From contig JAFQMC010000004.1 in NCBI GenBank assembly GCA_017421045.1, positions 31,067-95,066 of the forward strand: a stretch of DNA of 64,000 bases. The letters run 5' to 3'. This document shows positions 53,131-61,918 of this stretch, piece after piece. This DNA is from Clostridia bacterium. Its GTDB lineage: Bacteria; Bacillota; Clostridia; Oscillospirales; Acutalibacteraceae. Made by a program: the position numbers and the translations under genes. A model generated the notes under the pieces. The model had not been told where the DNA came from, ran no database searches, and saw only the letters and a program-made list of their open reading frames with translations. The stretch's first letter is position 1, and every line of letters begins with the position of its first letter.

Positions 53131-55461
53131 CTATTCATTCTCTACAAGTCTGATTGCGATGGCGGTGATGTCGTCGTCGTGGCCGTCGTTGCGACGTTTG
53201 ATTGCCTCGTTCACCACTATGGAGGCAAAGTCCTGCGCAGGTGCATCCTGCCAGGTACGCACCAAGTCCTCCAGCCACTTGTCGTCCGCCGCAACCGCTC
53301 CGTCTGACACCATCAGCAACGCATCTCCTTCATGCAGTGTAACTACGTCTTTTGAGAATCTCACTTCGCTTAGTATGCCCACCGGCAAAGAGGGAAACTC
53401 CCTGCGATGTACCCTGCCTCCTTTTCGCACATAGGTCACCGGCGCACCTGCTTTCATAAGGCTCACTTTGCCCGTAAACAGGTTTATGTCCGCCACATCA
53501 AGCGTCGCCAAGGATTCCTCCTCGGACTTTATCATCAGCGAGGAATTCACCACCGACAGAGCACAGTCGTAGGAGATTCCCGCTTTGATAAGCTTGGTGA
53601 GCACAGAGGTCGCCATGTTGGAATCCACCGCCGCGGCACCGCCTGAGCCCATGCCGTCGCTGATTACAGCCACCATACTGCCGAAGCCGTTCATAAAGTA
53701 ATTAAGGCAGTCGCCGCAGAGGTTTCCGCCTCCTGCAATATGCTGGGATGATCCAATCTCCACATCATAGGCGGACAGCTCGGACATTACCATCCTGACC
53801 CTATCAATGGCATTGCTCTCCACAGCACGCTCAAACCTTCTGCCGCAACACTTAGACACGGTGCGGTGTATCTCCTGACGGCTTATATCCGTCTTTCTGT
53901 TCACCGCAAGCTCCAGCTCCACGGTCATCCTCTTTGCCCTGTCGATACGACAGGAGCAATCAACAACCACCACTCCCTGACGTCTCAATTCACCCATGAT
54001 ACGCTCTGCGCTGTCGGTGTCGAAGTCTTCGCAGCTTTCAAAGTCCTCGGATAAATCCTCCAGCATATCGCTGAGTCCTGCAAACTGACCCGCAACCACA
54101 GACCGCACCTGAGTGATTCTCCTCTCTGCCGCAAGAGATGACAGGTATTCCTTATAGCTTTCGTTGATGCTTTTTGCAAGTTCCTTTTGCTTGCAGCATT
54201 TCTTTGTGAAATTCTCATCTATGGTCCTGTCACTGACAAAGCCCTCCTGCCTGAGAGTTTCCGTCAATCGGGAGAAGTCGTCCTTTGTCACCTCCTTCTG
54301 CTTGTCCCAGCAATAGACCCTAAGCCCACAGCTGTGGCAGGTCATCTGTGCCGCGTTCTCGTATATTCTTAGTTCAGAGGTATTGTCGTATTTATTCCTG
54401 AGTTTCTCAGACACAGCTCCCACGCACTCGGTAACACCCTCCAGAGCATGTGCCGCGTGGGATAGTCTCATGGTGACGCTTCGACGCATTGCCTCGCTTC
54501 TGCCCTTGTCGGGTGCAGGCAGGAAAGCCGCCCTGACGGTACTGCCGAAATCCGAGGGTATGAGCATAAACAGACCCGTAGCAAACAGACACTCGATAAA
54601 CAGACTCAGCACAAGCCTGTTGTCACCGCTTGCAAAGGACAGCACCGAACTGCAAAGGGTAAAAACAGCTCCCACGGGAAGCTTGCCCATCGCCGCAAAA
54701 AGTCCGCTTACAAGTCCGCCGAAGGCATACCCTCCTGCGAGAAACGCCATGTCCGAGGAGCCGATACTAAACACCACGCCGGTGGCGATTCCGCTTATGC
54801 TTCCTCCCGTAACTCCTCCGTATCTTGCGCAGACAAGCACCGTTACCACCGCCAGTATTCGTCCTACCGATACACCTAAAATGCTCACAGAGCCAAAGGA
54901 AAGCATCAATATACAGGCAGAAACCGTAAGGCAGGATACCTCCTGCTGTGTAAGTCCCCCGAGTCCTGTCCTCGAAGACACAAGCTCCGCGCTTCTTGCA
55001 ATGAAGTAAGCCGCTGCGGAAGAGATAAGTGCCTCAACGAGGCAAGTACCCAGCTCAGACATTCTGCTTGTGCTGACAAAAAGCAGTGCAACGCCTGTGG
55101 CACACATGGGCACAAAGGCGAGCAAGGGTGCAAAAAGTCGGCTTTGCGAGATTTTTTTGAAGTCGTTGAGCAGCCACTTCAAGGCGCCTATGGCAACAAC
55201 AACTGCAATATACCTGAATGAATCCGCAGGCGAATTCCATATGTATCCCAGAGCACTTCCCACAACTGCCGTACCCATATAACGCAAAGGCACCGCCGCC
55301 ACATAAGACGCCCCGAAGGGCGCAAGCTCCCCGAGCACCGCACCTGCCGATACCAATACACCCAGCACCAGATATATTCCGTGGATGATAATCTCCTTTG
55401 CCAGAGTAGTAAAATGAAAGTCATCGGGATTTTTTCTTTTTACGGTTGTTGTTGCTTCCAT
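53131..55461 (-). CDS. spoIIE: stage II sporulation protein E (PP2C-type phosphatase)
   Basis: 776 residues. The N-terminal third has about ten hydrophobic helices (residues 25-310); a middle region with a Cys cluster (CHSCGLRVYCW) follows; the C-terminal third is a PP2C phosphatase with FGSMVAVISDGMGSGGAA, LDVADINLFTGKVSLMKAGAP, LLMVSDG and DGHDDDITAIAIRL holding the metal aspartates. SpoIIE dephosphorylates SpoIIAA at the polar septum and so activates sigma-F in the forespore. Slightly shorter than the Bacillus protein (827 residues). A Spo0A-box-like element and a -10 lie upstream. Together with spoIIID it shows a conserved sporulation programme. Confidence 0.95.
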   Translation of the reverse strand: MEATTTVKRKNPDDFHFTTLAKEIIIHGIYLVLGVLVSAGAVLGELAPFGASYVAAVPLRYMGTAVVGSALGYIWNSPADSFRYIAVVVAIGALKWLLNDFKKISQSRLFAPLLAFVPMCATGVALLFVSTSRMSELGTCLVEALISSAAAYFIARSAELVSSRTGLGGLTQQEVSCLTVSACILMLSFGSVSILGVSVGRILAVVTVLVCARYGGVTGGSISGIATGVVFSIGSSDMAFLAGGYAFGGLVSGLFAAMGKLPVGAVFTLCSSVLSFASGDNRLVLSLFIECLFATGLFMLIPSDFGSTVRAAFLPAPDKGRSEAMRRSVTMRLSHAAHALEGVTECVGAVSEKLRNKYDNTSELRIYENAAQMTCHSCGLRVYCWDKQKEVTKDDFSRLTETLRQEGFVSDRTIDENFTKKCCKQKELAKSINESYKEYLSSLAAERRITQVRSVVAGQFAGLSDMLEDLSEDFESCEDFDTDSAERIMGELRRQGVVVVDCSCRIDRAKRMTVELELAVNRKTDISRQEIHRTVSKCCGRRFERAVESNAIDRVRMVMSELSAYDVEIGSSQHIAGGGNLCGDCLNYFMNGFGSMVAVISDGMGSGGAAAVDSNMATSVLTKLIKAGISYDCALSVVNSSLMIKSEEESLATLDVADINLFTGKVSLMKAGAPVTYVRKGGRVHRREFPSLPVGILSEVRFSKDVVTLHEGDALLMVSDGAVAADDKWLEDLVRTWQDAPAQDFASIVVNEAIKRRNDGHDDDITAIAIRLVENE

Positions 55462-55537
55462 TGTTTTCGCCGTCCTGTCCTTTAAAGTGAGTAAAAATAG
55501 AATCTCTCAGGCATATTCTGTTCCTTTGAGCATATAT

Positions 55538-55572
55538 ATTATAGGCGCCTGTGGGAGTACAGTTTTGTCGCG
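55538..55572 (-). promoter_or_regulatory. candidate Spo0A-dependent promoter of spoIIE
   Basis: On the minus strand a TATAAT (55543-55538) has no good -35, but the plus-strand string TTTGTCGCG at 55564-55572, at the -35 position, matches 7 of 9 bases of the Spo0A box TTTGTCGAA. In Bacillus, spoIIE uses sigma-A with 0A boxes around -35. Weak evidence on its own. Confidence 0.4.
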
Positions 55573-55634
55573 GATTGAATGGAAGTTTCGGGAAGCTTTT
55601 GTAAAATAACAGAGTACCCTCAGAAAACATAAAA

Positions 55635-55661
55635 CAAGGGCAGACAAGATGTCTGCCCTTG
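55635..55661 (-). terminator. terminator after the amylase gene
   Basis: Perfect 11-bp arms AAGGGCAGACA (55636-55646) and TGTCTGCCCTT (55650-55660). On the minus strand GTTTTATGTTTT follows. A second small hairpin (TGCCTC-GAAG-GAGGCA at 55688-55703) lies closer to the stop; its T run is on the plus strand. Confidence 0.75.
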
Positions 55662-55713
55662 AAAAACTCAGGAATATTCCAATGTATTGCCTCGAAGGAG
55701 GCATTTTTTTATT

Positions 55714-57393
55714 TTATTCAGCGGTTGCAATAACCACGGAGGAATGTGCAGGCATGGTGAGAACACCCTCGGAGATAGAGGAATATTCAACCTGCTGAGC
55801 TGTGCCCTCGGAAGCCGAAGTTGCATCTGTCTGGGTAGAGGACGCATCCTCGGTCTTAGAGATGGCGTACAGGTCGCCGCGGATAACGGGATTTGCAATC
55901 ATATCCTCGGTGAGGGTCAGGGTTGCGGGATTATCGCAATCCAGATTATGGATGACCATTACCTCTTTGCCCTCGTACTCCACCTTGAATGCACAGATGG
56001 CGTTGTTGTCAAAGTCGTAGGTCTCTGTGATGTGGCCCCTTGCAATCTCGGGATTCTGATTCTTGATCTTGATGGCTCTGCGATAGAAGCTGAGAAGTGA
56101 ATCGGGGTCCTCTGTCTGCTGTGCAACACCGCCGTAGGGATATACGGAGTAAGCATCTGCAGTACACCAGATTGTAGTCTCAACATTATCGTCCCAGTTC
56201 ATTGCACCGCGGAAGAACGCATCGTTCTCGTTGAAGCCCTCAGGAACTGCCGCGCCGATTTCCTCGCCGTAATAGGTGAAGGAGTTGCCGGGAGTCAGCA
56301 GATACACTGCCGCACCCATCTTCTGATAGGGCAGATTCTGTGCAAAGTAGTTTGCGCTTCTGACCATATCGTGGTTTGACAGGAACATGGCATGGATAAC
56401 ATTCTCGTTTGCCTCAACGGAGTTTGTGTCGAACTTTTTGAGCTGTCCGGCAAGCTGGTTTCCGCTGCAGGAGTTTACTGCGGCGGAGAACTGACCTGAA
56501 GATGTTGCAAAGGAGAATGCAAACTGGCTGTCGATTCCTGACTCATACTCGTGATAGAGCTGAGAGTTGCCCTGCCAGTTTTCGCCTACCATATATACGT
56601 CGGGGTTATACTTCTGAGAAGTTGTGTAGAACCAGTTGAGGAACTCGGTGCCGTCTACAACATCGTCTGTCATATACTTGACTGCGTCAAGACGGAAGCC
56701 CGCAACACCTCGCTCAAGCCAGAACTTTGCAACTTCCTCAAAGTAATCCCTTGTGCCGTCATAGGCAAGGTTCCACTCGGGCATCTCGGGGCTGAACTGA
56801 CCTTCGTACCATACACCGGTGTTGCCGACGGATCTCCAACCCTCTTTGCCGGGGATACCGACAGTGAAGTTGTAGTATTTTGCGTAGCCTTCAAGGTTGC
56901 CCTCTTTTACCTCTTCCACGGCCTTCTGCCAGAACTCGTGGCCTGTGCCGCAGTGGTTGAGAACCAGATCCAGAATAACCGCGATACCTCGCTTGTCACA
57001 TTCCTCGATGAGCTTGTCGAAAGTCTCCAGATCGCCGAACTCAGGGTCAACGTCCATATAGTCGTCTACATCGTACTTATGATAGGAATCAGAGGGCATC
57101 ATGGGCGAAAGCCAGATGCCGTCAACACCCAGGTCGGTGTCGGTCTCGGGATTTCCGTCGTTGAGGTAGTCGAGCTTGTCGATGATACCCTGCAGGTCGC
57201 CTGTCTCGTCACCATCGGAATCGTGGAAAGAGCAGACCCAGATGTGGTAGTAGTTTCTGTATTTGTCAGAGGATGCATTGACAGTGAGCTCCTCGGTGGG
57301 GTCCTTGTAGCCGTTGGAGTCCTCACAACCTGCGAGAACTACGCAGGACATTGCCAATGCGCAGACTAAAAGCAATGAAATCAGTTTTTTCAT
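55714..57393 (-). CDS. GH13 alpha-amylase lipoprotein
   Basis: 559 residues from the ATG at 57393 (GGAGG RBS; the longer frame has no RBS). A lipoprotein signal ends VVLAGC with Cys23 as lipid anchor, so the enzyme sits on the outer face of the membrane. GH13 signatures: DLVLNHCG, GFRLDAVKYM (nucleophile Asp), YMVGENW (Glu acid/base), FLSNHDMVR. The DTDLGVDGIWLSPMMPSDSYHKYDVDDYMDVDPEFG segment is that of neopullulanase/alpha-amylase-like lipoproteins of gut Firmicutes. A short Ser/Thr-rich insertion (TEDASSTQTDATSASEGTAQ) lies near the C-terminus. It cleaves starch fragments before uptake by the adjacent transporter. Confidence 0.92.
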   Translation of the reverse strand: MKKLISLLLVCALAMSCVVLAGCEDSNGYKDPTEELTVNASSDKYRNYYHIWVCSFHDSDGDETGDLQGIIDKLDYLNDGNPETDTDLGVDGIWLSPMMPSDSYHKYDVDDYMDVDPEFGDLETFDKLIEECDKRGIAVILDLVLNHCGTGHEFWQKAVEEVKEGNLEGYAKYYNFTVGIPGKEGWRSVGNTGVWYEGQFSPEMPEWNLAYDGTRDYFEEVAKFWLERGVAGFRLDAVKYMTDDVVDGTEFLNWFYTTSQKYNPDVYMVGENWQGNSQLYHEYESGIDSQFAFSFATSSGQFSAAVNSCSGNQLAGQLKKFDTNSVEANENVIHAMFLSNHDMVRSANYFAQNLPYQKMGAAVYLLTPGNSFTYYGEEIGAAVPEGFNENDAFFRGAMNWDDNVETTIWCTADAYSVYPYGGVAQQTEDPDSLLSFYRRAIKIKNQNPEIARGHITETYDFDNNAICAFKVEYEGKEVMVIHNLDCDNPATLTLTEDMIANPVIRGDLYAISKTEDASSTQTDATSASEGTAQQVEYSSISEGVLTMPAHSSVVIATAE

Positions 57394-57408
57394 TCTATGC
57401 CTCCAATA

Positions 57409-57430
57409 ATTTCGTAAAGTTTTGCGAAAT
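57409..57430. promoter_or_regulatory. operator-like palindrome upstream of the amylase gene
   Basis: A 22-base near-perfect inverted repeat: ATTTCGTAAA (57409-57418), GT, TTTGCGAAAT (57421-57430), with one T-G imperfection. It ends 16 bases before the amylase start codon on the minus strand. It could bind a LacI-type sugar repressor or fold in the leader RNA. Confidence 0.45.
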
Positions 57431-57440
57431 CTTATGCGTA

Positions 57441-57455
57441 ACATAAACGCTTTCT
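57441..57455. promoter_or_regulatory. cre-like site (CcpA) upstream of the amylase gene
   Basis: The core AAACGCTTTC is as in the Bacillus catabolite-responsive element; the two outer positions (TG) of the consensus are not kept. It lies between the malG terminator and the amylase start, where catabolite repression of a starch enzyme would be expected. Confidence 0.35.
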
Positions 57456-57461
57456 TCTTAC

Positions 57462-57491
57462 AAAAAGGCGGCCGCCACGCGGCAGCCGCCT
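57462..57491 (-). terminator. terminator between malG and the amylase gene
   Basis: GC-rich arms 57491-57481 and 57476-57466 pair over 11 bp (one G-U) with a 4-base loop, followed on the minus strand by TTTTTG. It probably lowers amylase expression relative to the transporter, or separates the two units; no clear promoter follows. Confidence 0.75.
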
Positions 57492-57527
57492 ATGTTTATA
57501 AAGTAGTGTGCCTTAGGCACAGGTTCC

Positions 57528-58394
57528 TTAACCCTTAACGCCGCCGGCTGTAACGCCCTCAACGTAGTACTTCTGCAGGTAGAGGAACAGAGCTGTGATC
57601 GGGATAGCAACCACAACAGAACCTGACAGGAAGTAGCGGTAGTAATCCGCCTTGTACTCCTTGTCAGTCCACATCCACAGACCTCTCGATACCGTGTATC
57701 TGGAAACATTGTCACCCATAACGATACGAACAAGAATAAAGTCGCACCAGGGGCTGATGAATGTTGTCAGAACAGTGTAAACGATGATAGGCTTGGACAT
57801 GGGGAGAATAATCTTCCAGAAAATCTGATTTCTGTTTGCACCGTCGATGGTAGCAGCCTCGTCCAGTGCTCTGGGGATGGTATCAAAGAATCCCTTAGCA
57901 ACCAGATAGCCAAGACCTGCACCGCCGCTGTAGCAGAGGATAAGACCCAGAAGTGTCTGGCTCATACCCATCATCTTCAGGATGTAGTACAGAGCGATTG
58001 TGGTCATGAAGCCGGGGAACATACCCATGATCATACCAACATTGATGAAAGGCTTACGAGCCTTGAATCTCAGACGGCTGAATGCATATGCAACCATCAG
58101 GATTGAAAGGCTGGAGATGATACATGAGCAGATTGCTACGAACAGTGTATTCCAGAACCACTGCATAAACTGTGTCTCGGTGAACAGGCCGATGTAGTTA
58201 TCAAAGCCCAGCTCACTTACATAGGGAAGCAGGTGGTCTGTCAGAATAGCAGGTGTACCGCCGTTGGGGTCGATACGGAAGGAGTGCATCACAAGCCACA
58301 CAAGGGGGAACAACCAGATAATGCCCAGAACTGCCAGCAGGATATAGATAAATGTGTTGGCAAGAGTTCTTCTAAGTTTATAGCTTTTTATCAT
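57528..58394 (-). CDS. malG: maltose-type ABC transporter permease, MalG-like
   Basis: 288 residues with six hydrophobic helices. The EAA loop, which touches the ATPase, reads ALDEAATIDGANRNQIFWKIILPMSKP. The C-terminus LYLQKYYVEGVTAGGVKG is the typical MalG ending. It overlaps the preceding malF gene by four bases (ATGA), and AGGAGGA is its RBS. It forms the membrane channel with the MalF-like protein; the ATPase must be shared from elsewhere (MsmX-type), as none is found here. Confidence 0.92.
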   Translation of the reverse strand: MIKSYKLRRTLANTFIYILLAVLGIIWLFPLVWLVMHSFRIDPNGGTPAILTDHLLPYVSELGFDNYIGLFTETQFMQWFWNTLFVAICSCIISSLSILMVAYAFSRLRFKARKPFINVGMIMGMFPGFMTTIALYYILKMMGMSQTLLGLILCYSGGAGLGYLVAKGFFDTIPRALDEAATIDGANRNQIFWKIILPMSKPIIVYTVLTTFISPWCDFILVRIVMGDNVSRYTVSRGLWMWTDKEYKADYYRYFLSGSVVVAIPITALFLYLQKYYVEGVTAGGVKG

Positions 58395-59908
58395 GAGAAT
58401 TCCTCCTCATTCTTTGCGGACTTAGTCATATTGAATGTAATCAGTGACAGAGTTGCGCAAACCAAGAATACAAGGATACCTATCGCAGCACCCAGACCGT
58501 ACTTGTTCTGGTTAACAGAAAGCTTGAACAGCAGGGTAATCAGCAGGTCGGTCTTACCGGCACTGTACTTGTACTCGGAAACCTTGGGACCGCCTTCTGT
58601 GAGCAGATAGATAACATTGAAGTTGTTAACATTACCAATGAAGGTGGTAATGAGATAAGGTGTTGTAACGAAGAGCATATAAGGAAGGGTGATCTTAGTA
58701 AAGCTCTTCACAGGACCTGCACCGTCAATTCTTGCACTCTCATACAGATCCTCGGGGATGTTCATAAGAAGACCGGAGATCATGAGAATTGTGTAAGGAA
58801 TACCTACCCAGCAGTTAACAAGGATAACTGATACACGGGCAAGGATAGCGTTGTTTGCGGTAGTCAGGATGTTGACGCTGGAGGTAGTGCCGGTGAACAT
58901 TGAGATAATCAGGTTCAGGGGACTTTCAGTAGATGAACCCAGCATCTGAGCCATAACAAGCAGAGTAACGAACTGAGGAACAGCGATGGTCATAACGAAC
59001 ATTGTTCTCCACAGCTTCTTCAGCTTGATGCCCTTTTTATTAATCATCAGCGCAACTATCATACCAAGGATGTAGTTGGAGAAAGTAGCGAAGATTGCCC
59101 AGATGATTGTCCAACCTGCAACACACGCAAAGGTGTAACCCATGGACGCACCGCCACTATCGGATGTGCTGAAAATTTCTCTAAAGTTATCAAGTCCGAT
59201 CCAGTTAAATGAATCGTAGTTCATCTCAGAGAAGTTTGTAAATGCCATGGTGATCATGAAGATCAGAGGCAAAAGTACAAACACGCAGATGAGGATAACA
59301 GGCAGAGAAAGCATGGTGGTGTGGAACTTAGAGTCCAGCAGCTCCTTCAGCTCCTCCCGGAATTTGGGAGGTCTCTTGCCTGATTTGATGATAGCTTCGT
59401 TATTCCTTGCAGACTTTGTACTAACAATGTATAGTGCAATGAAAGCGATAGTTACCATGAATGCCAGAATACCGTAGAGGAGTATCTGGTAGCTGTAGTG
59501 CTCAACGACTTCCTGAGTAATCTGCTTACCCATGAATTCGATTGTCTGAGTAGTCTTAACAGCCTCGAGGCGGAAGAACAGACCTATGTATTCCGCACCG
59601 AAGAATACCATGAACAGGATATAGCCAACCTCTATTGACAGAAAAGCCAGTCCCTTGAGAATCTGACCTCTCAGCAGGTTGCCCAGACCCATAATGAAGT
59701 ATGAAAGCTTTGTGATGATATCGCCCTTGATGAAGCCCAGGAAGAACTCCTTGGTGCCTCTGCCGATACCAACAAAGAAGTTTTTAATAGCTCTGCCGAT
59801 AAAGCAGAAGAATTTCTTTATGTTTGTGGGAATCGCCTTTATAAACTGCGTAAACTTATACCAGAAACGCTGAAAGACGTTCAGCGACATATATTCGGTA
59901 TACGTCAC
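58391..59908 (-). CDS. malF: maltose-type ABC transporter permease, MalF-like, with N-terminal extension
   Basis: About 505 residues from GTG at 59908, which is spaced suitably from AAAGGAG; another GTG at 59917 is too near to that RBS and the ATG at 59890 has none. The first 170 residues hold two extra hydrophobic stretches (KGLAFLSIEVGYILFMVFFGAEY and YQILLYGILAFMVTIAFIALY). The permease core follows with the EAA loop DLYESARIDGAGPVKSFTKITLPYM. It works with MalG and the solute-binding lipoprotein. Confidence 0.9.
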   Translation of the reverse strand: MTYTEYMSLNVFQRFWYKFTQFIKAIPTNIKKFFCFIGRAIKNFFVGIGRGTKEFFLGFIKGDIITKLSYFIMGLGNLLRGQILKGLAFLSIEVGYILFMVFFGAEYIGLFFRLEAVKTTQTIEFMGKQITQEVVEHYSYQILLYGILAFMVTIAFIALYIVSTKSARNNEAIIKSGKRPPKFREELKELLDSKFHTTMLSLPVILICVFVLLPLIFMITMAFTNFSEMNYDSFNWIGLDNFREIFSTSDSGGASMGYTFACVAGWTIIWAIFATFSNYILGMIVALMINKKGIKLKKLWRTMFVMTIAVPQFVTLLVMAQMLGSSTESPLNLIISMFTGTTSSVNILTTANNAILARVSVILVNCWVGIPYTILMISGLLMNIPEDLYESARIDGAGPVKSFTKITLPYMLFVTTPYLITTFIGNVNNFNVIYLLTEGGPKVSEYKYSAGKTDLLITLLFKLSVNQNKYGLGAAIGILVFLVCATLSLITFNMTKSAKNEEEFS

Positions 59909-59976
59909 CCTTCTCACTCTCCTTTATCTAAAATATAAACAATAAGTATACTTAGATAAATCTGATACCGAAAGTG

Positions 59977-60016
59977 AAAGAGCAGCCCGAGCCGCTATGA
60001 GTCCGAGCTGCCCTTT
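59977..60016 (-). terminator. hairpin between the malE-like gene and malF
   Basis: Arms at 60016-60007 and 59986-59977 pair over 10 bp with one G-U, and 3-4 further pairs extend inward. The T run afterwards is poor. It probably stabilises the binding-protein message and lets some transcription pass to malF, as is common in ABC operons. Confidence 0.5.
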
Positions 60017-60060
60017 TGACTTAACTTATCAAATTACCGCAATATAACAGATGTCGACTA

Positions 60061-61401
60061 TTATTCGTCGCGGATACCTGCGATACAAGCCTCAACCTCT
60101 GCCTGAACTGCCTCAGTGGAGAAGTCGTTTGTGGGCTCGATCATGTATGTGCCCAGAGCTGCGAGCGGATCCCAGAATGTACCAGCAAGAGCTGTCTGAG
60201 GAATAGAGAACTCTGTCTGTGCCATCAGAGCGGACATGGAAGCGTTGTTCTTAACAAAATCGCTGTCCTGTGCTGCTGCGTTGGAGGGAGCCCAGTCGAG
60301 CTTCTCAGCTCTCTGCATCTGGCAATCCTCGTTTGTGAGGTAGTATGCGAGAATCTGAGCTGTGATGGGATAAGCAGACTGGCTGTTAACACCGATGAAC
60401 TTGTAGCCGAACATGTTGATGATCTGTGTGTCGGTACCGTTGATGTTGATTGTGGGCAGGATAGCGAAGCCTGCGTTGTCACCCAGAGCTTCCTTAACAG
60501 CTGCGATGTTCCAGCTGCCTGCGATACCAGCTGCTGTTGTGCCGTTCTTGAAGCCGTCAGCTACAGCAGTTGTGTCAGCGCTCTCAAAGTAATCCTTGTT
60601 AGCTGTGAAGAGGTCTGCAAAAGCCTTAACGGAAGCAGTAACCTGGTTGATGTCATAGTCGTTGAACTTCTGGGTCATACCGTCTTCCTCGAAGCCCTCA
60701 GTTACAAGACCGCCTGTGTAGAGGTACATGCAAGTGAAGAAGCCGTTGCCGGAATCCATGATGAACTTCTTCTTAGCAGCTTCGCAAGCCTCAAATACGC
60801 CCTCGAGGGACTTAGCCTGCTCGTCAGAAACGAGGGACTTGTCATAAACGAGGATGTAGCTGTTGTCGCCTGTCTCGGGATAAGCCATAACCTTGCCGTC
60901 AACGGAAGCAGCAGCTACGGAAGCAGCTGTGTTGTCAGCAGTTACGTTCTCGGGGAAGTAGCACTCTGCCAGAGCGTTAGCGTTGTTGAGCTTTGTGAGC
61001 TGGTCAGAGGGGAAGCCGAATACGTCAGCAGCAGCCTTAGGATCGTTGATGATGTTAGCAGCTGCGTCGTTCTCGCCCTGTACTGCAACCTCGAGGTTGA
61101 TGTCAGCATAGTCAGCGAAGAGAGCCTTGAAAGCCTCAGCCTGGCTCTTGAGTACGTCCTGAGCAAGCTCGGGACCCCAGATCTTAAGGGAAACAGCAGA
61201 ACCGCCTGCCTCGCCCTTGATAGCCTCGCCCATCTGAGCAATCTGCTCTTCGGTCCAAGACTCGGTTACAACTGCCTCGCCGGTAGAACCGGAAGCAGCC
61301 TGTGTCTCTGTGGTAGAACCACCGTCACCGCCACATGCTGCCAGACAGCCAACGAGCATCAGGACAGCCATGAGCAGTGCAAGAATCTTTCTTGTTTTCA
61401 T
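60061..61401 (-). CDS. malE: maltose/maltodextrin-binding lipoprotein (MalE-like)
   Basis: 446 residues from the ATG at 61401 (AAAGGAG RBS). The signal peptide ends CLAACGG with lipid anchor Cys23, then a Ser/Thr/Gly-rich linker. The mature part is a type-1 extracellular solute-binding protein: LKIWGPELAQDVLKSQAEAFKALFADYADINLEVAVQGE, ADVFGFPSDQLTKL, VMAYPETGDNSYILVYDKS, IAGSWNIAAVKEALGDNAGFAILPTI. These are MalE-group features, including the E-x-D/N and Trp residues near the sugar site. It captures maltodextrins freed by the surface amylase and delivers them to MalF/MalG. First gene of the operon. Confidence 0.92.
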   Translation of the reverse strand: MKTRKILALLMAVLMLVGCLAACGGDGGSTTETQAASGSTGEAVVTESWTEEQIAQMGEAIKGEAGGSAVSLKIWGPELAQDVLKSQAEAFKALFADYADINLEVAVQGENDAAANIINDPKAAADVFGFPSDQLTKLNNANALAECYFPENVTADNTAASVAAASVDGKVMAYPETGDNSYILVYDKSLVSDEQAKSLEGVFEACEAAKKKFIMDSGNGFFTCMYLYTGGLVTEGFEEDGMTQKFNDYDINQVTASVKAFADLFTANKDYFESADTTAVADGFKNGTTAAGIAGSWNIAAVKEALGDNAGFAILPTININGTDTQIINMFGYKFIGVNSQSAYPITAQILAYYLTNEDCQMQRAEKLDWAPSNAAAQDSDFVKNNASMSALMAQTEFSIPQTALAGTFWDPLAALGTYMIEPTNDFSTEAVQAEVEACIAGIRDE

Positions 61402-61459
61402 GGGTAAAAACTCCTTTAAAAAAATTTTTGTCAGCATAACCCATTATGCCGAGTGTCGC

Positions 61460-61485
61460 ACGCGTATTTACACATAAATATGCGT
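61460..61485. promoter_or_regulatory. operator-like palindrome in the malE leader
   Basis: Arms ACGCGTATTTA (61460-61470) and TAAATATGCGT (61475-61485) are inverted repeats with one mismatch, separated by CACA. The site begins about 16 bases downstream of the malE -10 box, a usual place for a repressor. The regulator is unknown; a LacI-type maltose repressor is a guess. Confidence 0.5.
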
Positions 61486-61500
61486 TTTTTCACTAAAGTA

Positions 61501-61530
61501 ATAATACCACAAGTAAAAAGCTTTTTTCAA
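61501..61530 (-). promoter_or_regulatory. sigma-A promoter of the malE-F-G operon
   Basis: On the minus strand: TTGAAA (61530-61525), 18 bases, TATTAT (61506-61501). The leader is about 90 bases and includes the palindrome at 61460-61485. Confidence 0.65.
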
Positions 61531-61834
61531 CTCCCTTTGTACTTTTTATCTAAAAGAATAAATTTTTGAAGGAAATTTGGTGATAATGACAACATTTTCT
61601 TTCACTCTTAAACAACTTGTACAACCAACAACTTGCATTTTTAGCAATCTTGCTCAACTCCACTTTGTGCAACTCGACCAATTGATTTCCGCCATATGAA
61701 GGAATTTTGCCGAAATTTCGTTTTTTTCTCACAAATTCTTCAGATTACCACCTCCGAAAAAGTGTTTTTGTTTCTTTGTAGGGTATTTTCAACAAAAAAC
61801 TTGAATCTTTCCGCAAAAACAGAAAGACTTTACA

Positions 61835-61863
61835 TTGACAACCGAGTCCGAATGTTGTAAATT
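61835..61863 (+). promoter_or_regulatory. sigma-A promoter of murE
   Basis: TTGACA (61835-61840), 17 bases, TAAATT (61858-61863). A TATAAT at 61889 has no matching -35. Confidence 0.55.
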
Positions 61864-61918
61864 TAGCATATAGAAATCTACTATCTATTATAATATATAT
61901 ACGGAGGTGCAAAGGGTT

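Larger units (their letters stand above)
61402..61918. other. intergenic region between the divergent malE and murE genes
   Basis: 517 AT-rich bases. They contain the malE promoter and a palindrome on the left, the murE promoter on the right, and between about 61550 and 61780 nothing that I can support. A 60-codon minus-strand frame there has no properly spaced RBS and no recognisable features. Confidence 0.6.

Noticed and set aside
56551-57369. Plus-strand open frame of 272 codons
   Set aside because: Antisense to the amylase lipoprotein, whose catalytic motifs are intact.
57434-61485. Shared heptamer TATGCGT near the amylase (57434) and malE (61479) genes as a common regulator site
   Set aside because: Seven bases are too few to mean much and the surrounding palindromes differ.
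61550-61732. 60-codon minus-strand frame in the malE-murE gap
   Set aside because: The only SD-like sequence is about 16 bases from the GTG, too far, and the peptide has no recognisable feature.
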